DNA from: Chrysogorgia sp. JL179-B06
Lineage: Eukaryota; Cnidaria; Anthozoa; Scleralcyonacea; Chrysogorgiidae
DNA: 64,000 bases
NCBI GenBank assembly: GCA_035772405.1
Contig: JAYKKM010000428.1
Coordinates: 7,966,001 to 8,030,000 of the forward strand
Reading direction: 5' to 3'
A model generated the notes under the pieces. The model was not told the origin of the DNA. It did not search any database and saw only the letters and a program-made list of their open reading frames with translations. This document shows positions 1 to 12,200 of this stretch, piece by piece (positions within the stretch are counted from its first letter, which is position 1; each line of letters begins with the position of its first letter). Made by a program: the position numbers and the translations under genes.

Positions 1-186
1 ATGATTAAGTTATTTTGTCGTAGCTATACAAGCTGTAAATAACTCAGGAAAATGCTGAGATTATGTCGAAAGGAGCCTTGCTCTGCCGTCCGAGATCTTT
101 GGACTTTATTTGTTAAATCAATATTTAAACAACGACATCTGATTTAGCTTATTTTTTTAAACAAAAATATTTCTCGACTGGCTTAC

Positions 187-226
187 CTTGTTCTTCACAA
201 TGTCCTCTCGAGACAAGTGTTCTCTC
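187..226 (-). CDS. ANKRD13C: ANKRD13C exon 12 (last visible)
   Basis: Encodes REHLSREDIVKNK (residues 271-284), matching the KRREHLSEEDILRNK block of the family. The acceptor follows a TTTAG tract and the donor is AAG|GTAAGC. Enters in phase 2 and leaves in phase 0, so more coding sequence must lie to the left of the window. Confidence 0.8.
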
Positions 227-3200
227 CTAAATAAGAATTAAATTGCTCGTTTTCATTCTCAACTTGTTGTTGTTATTATTATTGTGTTTAAAGTGCCTAC
301 AACCCCAATTTTATTATTATTTCTAAACATATTTATTAAAATAGCCGGAAGTAAATGAGTGACAACACGCTGTCTGATTGGTTACTGAGCTAAAAAACCG
401 TGTCATTATAACGTGATGACGTTATGACGTGATTCCTCGCGTAGATTTTGTCGTTTTTGACGGATTTTAAGTAGTTTAAATCACAAAAACAAGTCAAAGA
501 ATACCTGGATACAAGGTTGGTCAAGGTACTGACACAACAGAATGTTTTAACTGCAACGTTGAGTGCATTTTCATCGCTAAAATCGCCAACGTGTTTCCAA
601 TAAATGCTTCCTAGCAACGCACATAGCAACGCCTATTATAACAGGTAAATCTGCGTTTTTCATGGCTTTATTGTTAGTTTAATGGTGTTATTGCTGCGCA
701 GCGAGCGCAGCGAGCGTAGCAGCGATTCATAATTCAAGGCGCAAAAAATCTTGACTCGATTTTCAACCACAATCCTTTGCGTTATCAACCACAATCCTTT
801 GCACAGCCTATATAAAATCCTTTGCATGTGAATCGAGATTCTCTTTCACACTTCTTCGATCGCCGTTCTCAGTCAGTCAGTGCCACAGTTGCAAAGCTTA
901 AACTTTAGATGAGTGAGTTCAACTTCTAACTTGAAATATACGGAAACTATTTTCTTTCATCTATCTAAAACAATCACAACTATATACCAGTTGTTTTCGC
1001 GTGTGTGGGTTTCAGATTTCTCGCTCCGGCTGTATTAGTGTATATAAATACAGACATAAATATTTCTATTAAATCAGGTGAGTCTCCCATTCCGATTTAT
1101 GCTTAATTGCTCAATATAAAATTACCATAAAATTACAATAATGTGTTTATGTATTCTACCGCACAATTCTATCGCATATGTTTAGATAAATTCTGCGCCG
1201 ACTATCGTATTCGTAATTCGAAACAGCATTGAATTTGTGTCCGTGCCTTGTGTCATCAGAAATTCGAAACCATGTCCATACGCCTGACACCTGTGAGGGG
1301 GTCATTATAAACAGATTAACTGAGTCATATCCAATAATTTCAATATTTTGTTAGCCATTGGCATTTTACCGTTATCTACATCTACATCTACATTTTATTA
1401 AGTCGGTAAAAATCGTTTAGATTATCACACCAACTACAAATTATAAACAAAGCTAAAACTAATTAAAAATAATATAAAGTTATTACTTCAAATAATTCTT
1501 GAGTTCACTTTTAAAAATATCTAAAGTATCGGCTAAAACTAATGTTCTTGGGTAAAAAGAATATTTAAAAATATCTTTCGTAGCTCGTGGTACTCTATAC
1601 TTAAATTCAGTTCTCATTAAAAACACACAAACAATTGCGCTCAATTCGCCTTGCCTTAATTAAATCCACCCAAAATAACCTCAGGATACGCCCCCCCCCC
1701 CCCCCCCCCCCCTCGACATCCGGTTGTTCTAAGCACTCCAAAATTGCACAGAACTCTCGTGCGCAGCACTTACTACCAATTGGTAACCTAGTTTTATAAA
1801 AGAAATAAGAAACTTTGTCGCTGTGTGATTATTGAGTTATAATGGCACTCGAGAGAAGCTAGTAAAACACTCGGATATCGCCTCGTGTTTTACACGCAAC
1901 TTTCGTGCCATTATTAACTTCTTATTAACCGAGAGCGCGGTCGTTACGGGAAAATATCAGACTGAGGTCTTGACAGTATGGACCAAACCCGTAGGGCGAG
2001 GTTCGTACATAAAAGACCGAAGTCTGATATTTTCCCGTAATGACCAAGCGGTCGAGGTTAATAAGAGGTTTATTATATGGCATGGCTTTTTTAAACAACA
2101 TACTTTACATATGTTTTGAGTGACAAAATCGTCATTTTCAATCTTGTTCTTGTTCTTCTATTGCTTACATGATAGTAAGACTCTCTTTCAGATTGTTCAT
2201 CGTCTGACTCGCACATGATTTACAGTAGTGCTTAATTTACTAAATTCGTTCAATTTTTGCTGCTTTTCAAAGTTTCCTATCGTTGGTCGGTTTGTTCCAT
2301 TGTAAACAAAATGGCTGACAAAATCCGTAATCCGGACCGGTCCATTACCGGGAAATAACGCACCGGCACGTGACGTGTCTCAGCCAATCAGAGCACGCAA
2401 TTTCACCGGAAGTAGCCTGTGCCATATAATAAAACTCGATAATCACACGCGACACGTTTTTTATTTCTTAAATAAGGCATGCAAATAATTGAACAGTGAA
2501 ATCATTGATTTTATCTTTCCTTCAATACTTTATGCAGGTTTATATTTTTAAAATGCTAATTAATGTGACGTCAACCCCTAAGAGAAATTTGACCTAATGG
2601 CTAATTCAAACGTTGATTGTATAATGTTATATCAGAAATTGTATTAACGTTTTTCACCAAAATCACACGAAACGTAGGAAAGAAAGGGAACATGGCCAAG
2701 CTCAAACCTTTTTCGTGTGATGAGCTGCATTCCATTCACATCGTAAACATTGGCAACATAGGTTCCGATATTTTCCTTAGAGAAAAAAAATGTGAAAGCA
2801 AAAATATATGTTAAATCTTTGTCCAAAATTGGGGGAAACAAATATAATGACAACAAAAAATCAGAAGCCAATCAAATAATATCAACTAGATGTTCTTATC
2901 AGAAGTGAAATGCTGCCTCAGTAGTATAGAGAGTGGGGCTACGAGCTCATTTTTTACATATTCAATGTTGAATGCGAATATAATCACCAAAACATCACCA
3001 AATTTACACCAAATCCCAAACCCCCAAAAATTCGATGTCATTTCGGTAATTCTAAATTTACAACATACATCAAATAAGACCACAAACTCGATTTATATGC
3101 TAATAATGTGACATTTCAATATTTTTGCATGTTTTTTAAAAAAATAGAATGTGTCGTTTCACATTTTTCACATATTTAAAAAAGAAAGTGTCGTTTCAAC

Positions 3201-6200
3201 ATTTTCACATATTTAAAAAATAGAGAGTGTTGTTTCAACGTTTTCACATTTTTTTCAACAAACTACTGCTGTCTCAACTCACGCGCGAAAAAAAACCACT
3301 AGATTTTCAAGTCTAGTGATGATGTTTATCCAAATGGATAGCAAAATGGTGCTCTTTTGATTGGCTAACAACATTGACTAACAAATAGCCAACTACTCTA
3401 CGAATTAGTCTGTTTGTTCACTACTCTCAGTGGTATCTCTCACTACAATGTTTTTGTGGCCATACGCGTAGGAGTCAATACCATTCTCTAAAAGGTATCG
3501 TTTGTCGTCAAAGCAGGACAGCGATACTTTATTAATTTCGTAGCTACCAATCTGATGTTTGACACTTCTAATGGTCTTCATTGTGTGTCGCAACTGTTTC
3601 TGCTCGAGTAACACGCTTTTGTAATCTTCGTGTCTGATTACCTTTTTAATTATATTTTTTCTAATACCTTTAGCGGTTTTCCCGCCACCTCCACCCTCTT
3701 TTAAATAGCTGTACATTTTACTGCGCAACCCGACGAACTCGACAATTGGCGTTCCAGCGCACTCATCCTTCATCTTCCCAATAACTTTCTTATTCTCTCT
3801 AAAGAAGAATGGGCTGTCTGCAGGGTAGTCGCTATTATCAAACTTTTCGCACTCCATCATAAAGTCGGAATAAACGTCGTCAGTTTTGATCGAGTACAAC
3901 AGACTGTCAGTGTCAGTGAAGTGCAATCTACAGGTGTCGCTAGAGTACTTTTTCATAATATAATTGTAGTGAAAATTGTACATCAACGTTTTACTCAAGT
4001 CTAGTATGCACATACCCACATATGCAGGTCTGTTTAGTGTCAGCGTTTCTTTAACTTTGTGGACAGCAACTAAGTTCTCGCTAAATATTTTGCAAGACAC
4101 AAACGTCGACTTCGAGACAAGCTTTTCTAATTTCTTCGCAGTGGTCACTAATCTTACGTCCACACGCTTCCTCAAATTTTCCATCGTTTTTCCGAACACA
4201 CTATTATTCATCAACTTGAAGAAGTCCTTCTCAAAAGCGTTCTTAGCCGCAGTTCTTTTGACTGTGTTAAAGTCGATGTACTTGCCCAACCACTTGGATT
4301 GGTCAAACTGTAGGACCCTATGAATCTTATTGATTTTTAATCCAAGATCCACATACAACTGCAGATTTCCGTAGTGACACACATACTTTTTTTTATCCTT
4401 CAAATTAGTCACCAACTTCTTCACACCGCCAACACTCACATTAAACTTATTTTTGATTTTCGTGCAGTACTCTGACAACATGTCGACAGTTATCTCCATC
4501 TTCTCGGGAGCCACCGGGTAATCGTTGTGTAGGTCATGTAAATGAGCTGGATACTCCAAGTCGACTTCAAGCAGTAAGCCCTTTTTACTATCGTTGTGAT
4601 AGTCGCATAGATTAACTTTTTTTATTTCTTTCTTAGTCAACCACTTGAAGCCACCCGTGGGTAGACTTCGACTCATTGCCCATCCATACAAATTGTTGGC
4701 GTCAAGGTACATCAAATACTTCGACTCTTGCTCTTTGTCATACCCTTCCATGTATTTATTATTCGCCACGCCGTGTCTGTTGCATATGTAGCTCACACCA
4801 CCACGCATACCTAATTCTACAAACTGGAACATGTCAATGTCAGACAATAGTTCAAGTTCTACTCCAGTCATCTTTAACATAGCGTCCCAAGCCAATCCAG
4901 GCGATGTGAAATAATGGCAAGGGTCTAATTTATACTCGCGATGACATGTCTTTCTAAAGTTCTCAAAAACGTCGGTAAGCAAGAGCACATCACTTTTCAA
5001 ATACAGGTCGTGATACCCACCCATACTTTCAACGTTGAAGTAGTCCCACACATCGATGGCACGCTCGTGCATTTCTTCCGTGATGTGTTCGTCGTTCAGA
5101 ATGCTGTAGAAATCTTTTTTGGAGGGTAGCTCGCGCTCGTCGAATTTATTAAAGGAGTCCATGTAATCATAGGGATAGACCCCCTTTCTTGTCATAAGTG
5201 TCAACCCCTCGTCGTGAAACACTTCTGACGTGTATTTGAAAGCGTCCCTTGGTAGGTTCCTTACCAAGTTGTCTAGACCACTACCCATGAACTGAAAGCT
5301 GTCCAAAAATACCAAGTTTTTTCCAAGCATGAACGCCATGTACTTCTCCATGTTGTTCGGTATCACATTTATGTCTTGACCAAACTTACCAATCTCCTGC
5401 ATAATGAAATGACTATCGTAGCCACGTAAGTTGTGAAAGATCACAGGAATTTTATCAGTCAACTTAAAGTTCACATTACAGTCACGATGTGCAGACCCTC
5501 TGTACTTACCTGACACATGACAGTGGTCTCTCACTCTAACGTCAGCGCTGGTGTACTCAACGCTACAAATATGACAACTCTTGGCCTCGTCGAAATTCTT
5601 CTTATCGACATCAGTCAGCGTCATTTCTTTGTTAAAGTGACTCTCAGATGTTTCTTTGCAATATTCAACAATTTCTAACATCTCCCCGATGAACTTGTTG
5701 ACTGCATTTTCACCACGATACACTTTCACTGGCTTACTATACTCATTGTCATAGCAACAAACTAGTTTATACCCATAACCGCAGTCAACGTGTCTCTGGT
5801 AAGCATTTGTGTAGCTACACTCGCTTGACAGCTTTGCTGTGTGCACCTTCTGTGTGATAGCCTCAAAGTCTGCATACACCACAAATGGTACGTTTAGCTG
5901 CCTACTAAAATTCTCGTATTTCACTTTCGCACCTTTTTGCGGCATTTTAATAGCTTGCTTCCCATTGATGACCAAACATACTTCAACATGACTTTCAAGC
6001 ACGTCCGCTCGACTAAAACACTGCAGGCAATGTCTACAAAAATGTTTTCTAGCCTTACGCTCTGTCTGACGGTACATAAACTTGTTGAAATCGCGAATGT
6101 ACACGTAGTGCTTGTTGCCCACATCATTAGTTATCAACAGTAGGTCCATGTGGTCAGGGTACGCTTCCTTAGAAACATACACAGGGAATGGTTGCTTATT

Positions 6201-9200
6201 TTCATACCCGAAAACATTGATGCTAATTTCGTTAGCCTTTTCGATCTTGTTGTAATCTTTGAGTGTGACTGGGAAGTTAATTCCATCATAATTCAACTCA
6301 CTGACATGCCTAGCGTACTTTGATGTTCTATCAGAGTTTTTTCCAACAGGGAACTTATGCGCTAGGTGACACCATCTAAAACACTTGTTGTCATCATCAT
6401 TATTCACGTTTACCAAACCCTTCTTACTATTGCGCAACTCCTTTGGTAACGTAATGTAGCTACTCCCATTCAAAGGTCTGTAAATAGCGATATTAACGTA
6501 GTGTGCATCTATTTTGTCGATAGTCCACCCAGACCCCTCAGATAACCACCCAGCTATCCGCGTCAAGATCTGTTCCGACCCACGATTGGCAACGCCCTCG
6601 ATGTCATGCTTGTTAATGACAACAAACGTTTCGCTGTTAAAGTAGGCAGTTTTATATGTGGTCTTATCGAGTTCTAAAGCCTTCTCAAAAGTGACCTTGA
6701 CTGTCTCTACCACTTTCATTCCGTTGGTCTCACCTAGTTCACGTCTCAAAAGATTAGTGACAGCGCTTCTACTGCCGTTTACCTGATTGATGTCTCTGTC
6801 GTTAACCACCTCGACTCCATAGGACCTGGTGAACCCTCTCAGCGCTTGACCCAACAGCCGTGGGCTATGGTCTTCAACTGCGGGTCGCGCTTCCCGATCT
6901 CTAACAAGACGGTTGTGTGTCCGACTGCCAGCGTTAACTCGCCTGTTTGTCAGCGGATTAATAGTGCTGACATTTGTCGTGTCACTAAAAACACCATCTC
7001 TAACAAGTTGATTGTAGACTCGCCCGTGGACGTTGATTGCTCTACCTGTTAGTGGATTTACAACGGCTGCACCATTTCTAACAAGTGAGTTTTCTGTGAC
7101 GTCATCCATGGCTTCTATATACTACACTTGTTTTTTTCCTAAACCACTCGTCGTAATAATTATCACCACTTTCGCACCATCCCAGCTTTGGATACACCAC
7201 CCCAAACAAATTATCGTCAAATAAGTCTTTCACCTTCCCGTCTTTGAGGTCTGACACCTTCTTGAGTGTCTCGACTCGTCTTCTGTGACACAACCTAATA
7301 ATGTAGTATCCATATCTGCTGACATTTCTACCCTTTACCAAATTGCATGAGTACAACGCATTGACAACTTTCAAGAAGTCCTCTTTTATCGACTCAAGGT
7401 GCTCACCCTTCACAACGTTCCGTAGTCTCCTCCCCATCCACCAAGACCGTTTGTGGACGCTTTTTGGTCGCGTGAGCCTCATGTCGCTGTAACTCTGAGT
7501 GTAACCCCATTCGATGTCGCCACACTTTGGACACGCGTACCCACCGCAGTTGGTCATGTTTTTCACAACGTCACAATCCGAGCAGTAGTAGAGCCTAGGG
7601 GTGCCTCCACACTCAATTTGCGTCTTGCTCGCGATTTCGTCAATTGTGTAGCCGTAACTCATCTGCCTCATAAGTTTGTCCATCACTCTTATACTACTCC
7701 AACATTTTTTTTACCGAGTGAGTACCCACACCGCTATTCCACTACCCAAACCTAGCGCGCTAACAAACAACAACTGGTACTCCTTCATTTCCGCACTCGG
7801 TTGGTAGTAATCCGCAACCCTCGGACTCTCAGTGAACACTCGTCCGCTGTACTGTATGGTCATCACGCTTCTAAGTTCTTCCAACGCATGGTTTGTGTCA
7901 TTGATGTCAGCGTTAGCATCTGAGAGCTGTTGTCGCAAGCGCTGAATCTTATCTCTCTTGGCGACTTCGTTTTCAGACCACGCTTCTTTTGCGCTGGCTA
8001 ACTGCTCCAACGCATGGTTATGCCTTTTCATCTCAGCTTCATAACCTGTGTGATTAAACTTCGAAAACATAAAGCCAGCGCCTGCAAAAGCCACTGCATT
8101 AAATATCCCTCCAGCCACAACACTCACCATTAACTTACGTTGATTTGAATGGGTCTGTCGGTATCCACTTTTTCGATTGCATCCATTTTACTAACAACGT
8201 TCCTGCGCCAACAGCTGCAGCAAGTTTCACTGTGCCTTTAACTGTCTCTGGTGTTCCCAATGGTTCCCCCAAAGCCTTTTTAGAAATCATACTCACTGCC
8301 ACAGCACCAGTCGTGACAAGTAGCGCATCGTACAGTTCGTTCATAAGTTCTTTTCGATCGATCGCAGTCATATACATTGTCGTGTGTTTTGTTCAAGAAT
8401 CAAATGTGTCTAGCGCTGGACGACAAGTTCTACGATTTTCTGACGCGCTAACCACAGTGCTCACAGGCTCTAATCGTGTCTCTTTTTCACTGCTAATTGT
8501 GTACCATAGCGAAGCAGCGGCGATGACAACACCAAGTGTTCCGACAATATAACCATAGCTCCACTCACTACCCTGTTCTTCGTTAACTATCATTTCACGC
8601 ATTTTCTTTTCTTTCGCAGCTTTCGATATCTCAGCCAACTTTTTACCAGCGGCGACACGCTTTGGGTCCTTCACCTTAACACTTTTCACATCAGCTGTGA
8701 TCTTAGCTTCAACAGCCGTCTGTGAGTCTTCAACCATCTAATACACTATCACGTGTTATCTTACTCACAGTTGTCTCACAGGTGTCTCACAGATAACCTC
8801 ACAGGTATCTCACAGTTCCAAACCAAACGCACTAAAAATTAGGGTTTTTTCTGAGAGTATAACATAATGACTCAAGCCCGAGAAATTAGCGAAGAAGTTA
8901 TTGACCGCTTGCTGAGAACGGCCTTTGTCAGTGTGTCTACCTCACAAGACACCTCTGGGCCTAGCGTCTTAAACAAGTACTTCTCAACATACACACTGTT
9001 CGACCCTGACCCTGAAGGGCAGCCAAAACGGCTTAGCTCTCAGGTCCGCCATACGAGGTATCTTCTCGACGCTTGGATCGATCTTCGAGAGGAGAGAGCC
9101 AACGAGCTTGCTGATACATTAGCTGACATAATCCCTGTGTGGTGTTACTCATCATTCAAGTACCTTATGTTAGCAAGTGATGTCTACTTGAACAACCCTC

Positions 9201-12200
9201 GTGGGTCCACAGCCACATCACTCGGTAATTTCCTCCAAGTGTTCTTAGCGACCCTTATGTGGAAACCATGCCCAACCAAAGCCAAAGCGTGGCTAGAGCT
9301 CGCCGCAAACCGCGACGTTCACGTTTGCAAGGTGGGGTGTAATGAGATACTGGGTGCGGATGATATCAGGGACCACGTACTCTCGCCCGCCCACAGACAC
9401 TTTGCGAGAGACGAAAACGTGTACACCTGTCACCCATGCGGTGTGACCACCAACGACCCACTGCATCGCTTGAGACACGAGAGCTCACAGTCCCACCTTA
9501 AAAACTTAGAGCTTCAGCGGATATTTAACAACGAACAACAGTTGTCGCAACAGGAGAGAACATTTCTCTGGAGGTATAGTAATCATGAAGAAACTCGGTA
9601 AACTAGAAATCGTGATTGGTCCCATGTTTGCAGGAAAAACAACAGAGACTCTTCGCAGGTTAGTCACGTTAAGTAAATCAGGGCTCAAAGTCCTCTACAT
9701 GAACAACACAGGTGACACCAGGCGAACTGACCACGCGTTCTCCACACATCGTCAGACCATTGTTGTCGGATCAGACAGCTTACCTGTGAAGTTAATCACC
9801 AACCTTCCGAGTTCTTCCGAAGTAACTGACTACGACGTCATAGGAATTGACGAAGGCCATTGGTACTCTGATCTACTCCCAGTTATTCGTGAATATGTCA
9901 AAGCTGACATTCACGTCATTATTTGTGGTCTCGTAACAACAGAGCATTTAAAAAGACTTGGTGAGCTTGACACGTTGTTCCCAATGGCAGACGACATCAC
10001 ATTTCTAAAAGCGTATTGCGCCGTTTGTCGCGACACTTACGGAACAACTGTTGAAGCGCCATTCAATTGGAGATACAACCCAGGACCATCGTTCGTTGGT
10101 GGTGCTGAGCAATATCGCGCAGTGTGCAGACGTCATCATCCTTCCACACAAAATTAAGGGTGTTCTCGGATACCCCACTTTTTTAAATTTAGACATTGGT
10201 CACATGAAGCGTCCAATGTACCGTAGAAACATTTTTTCACACAGTGGTCAGAGGGTTCGTGAAATAGAGAGAGAAATCTTCGCAGACACCTTTATCAAGT
10301 TAAAAAAATATCTTTTAAAAACGTTAGAGCAGTTGTCACCTCAAGCGTCGTCTCAACAACGAGAACGAGCGTTAACTCGACTCATTACTCACTGTCTAAA
10401 AAGTCTCTTTACAATAGTGTCTCTCGTGGTTACTCAACGCTGATTTATTTTTAAATTTACGAAAACACTGGGAGCACTGAAACCCAACGTCAAAGAAATA
10501 TTTTATTACCGTGGTAATAGCGTCGTCGTACGAGTCGCACAACAACGTTAGATACCCAGCGGATTTGTATCTGAGCAACAGAGAGTCTTGCTCTTTAGAT
10601 GTCTTGCCCGTGCCACCTGGATTCTTGAACTCAATCACGAGTCCGCTATGCTGTCGGTTTGCATTGGCAATAATCAAGTCAGGCGTTCCACGTTGGTAAC
10701 CTTTTTTCCACGAATTTATTCTTTTACTCGAAGTGTCTTGATTTTCACCACAAGCGGCTATCAAAATAGCCTCTGGATAATATTTCCTAAGAAAACCAAC
10801 AACTTTCGTATGGAGATCGAACTCAGTGATCATTTTAAACTGATTGTGTTTGAGACCGACGTCAGCTAAACCCTTTCTAATGCTTGGTAAGACTTCTGTG
10901 TGCACCCACCTTCCAAAGTGTTTCGCACGCTCCATTTTACTCGAGAACACTAACGAGTAGACACCAAGTTCGTTGATAAACGAGGCCTGCTCTATCTTCA
11001 TTTTACAATCAGGTTCGACGTGGTCGTTGACCGCATCTTTTGGTCGAGCGTAACCTAGAGCGCTTGCGACTTCTCTTGCTTTGAACCATATGACACCGTT
11101 GTGATTAGCCATCGTGATTTGGTGACCATCGAATAATTGCACTGAGTTGGTTGTCATTACTATAGCCTCACAAAAACTACTCGACATAGGTGTCAGGTTT
11201 TTTATAGATCTGGTTTGTTGTGTACCAATGCAGCAGGTGTGTTTTATTAGTCTTCAGTTTTCTACGTCGTCTGAAAAAGTTTCTAATGTTACGAGCCAGT
11301 TTTCTAAGCCAACCCATTACATAACTTAGGTCACGTCTCCTACCACTCCCACAGTGTCTGACTCTGGTAACATAATAGGTTCGCCGTAAGTCTTTTTAGA
11401 CCTCATACCAATCTCAGCGTGGAGCTCGAGAGTAACGTCACCGCGGCCAAATGACCCACCAGCTTTGAACATGTGATCAGTCGTCTTATTTATTTTATAT
11501 ATTTCATGGGGTCTCGAAAAACATGCTCCCATTTACTTTACACCATATTCCTTCATCATTTCTCCACCCATGATTATGATGTCTCGGTTTGTCATGTAAC
11601 CACTCACGATTTTCACACCGTAGAATTCTATCAACGATGGGTATGCATAAGGTGCGAGTGGTATTCTTGGTCGGTGTATTCCAAAAATTGTTCCGTAGGG
11701 TGTGCCTATTTTTTTCATGTTCGCTACGAAGTCTGAGTCGGCTGACTTGACGTTGTTGACCCTGACGTGTGAATTGTCCATTTGCCAATGTATTGATATC
11801 ATATGCATTTTGGTGAGGTCAACGCCACTTGGAATAGTACATATGCTCTCCATCGCTGGGACGCTACCACCATACGCGAGTCCATTAGCCATACCAGTCT
11901 TGTACCCTATGAACTTGTCCCACTGACCATCGTCGTTTGATATAATTGTCTCCCAATTTGATCCAGCGGTACGAGCAGGTAACCTCACCACGACAAAAAT
12001 GGAGAGGTCGCACCATTGCATACTCGGACAATTAAAGTGAAGGCCTGACTCAAGTGGGAGTGGTGTTAGCACAGGTGATAGAAAATTTTGACCCGCACTG
12101 TTAACGCCAACAATAGGACCATAAGCTGAGTTGTTTTGCACTAATTTACTTGTTCCACCAATAGCTTTCACTTTGTTTGAACCATTGGTGTGAAACTCCA

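Noticed and set aside
1832..2119. 95-codon frame
   Set aside because: Lies across a palindromic fold-back; the two halves encode mirror sequences.
2886..3111. Open frames in both TIRs
   Set aside because: Short, AT-rich, present on both strands and simply mirrored between the TIRs; no motif.
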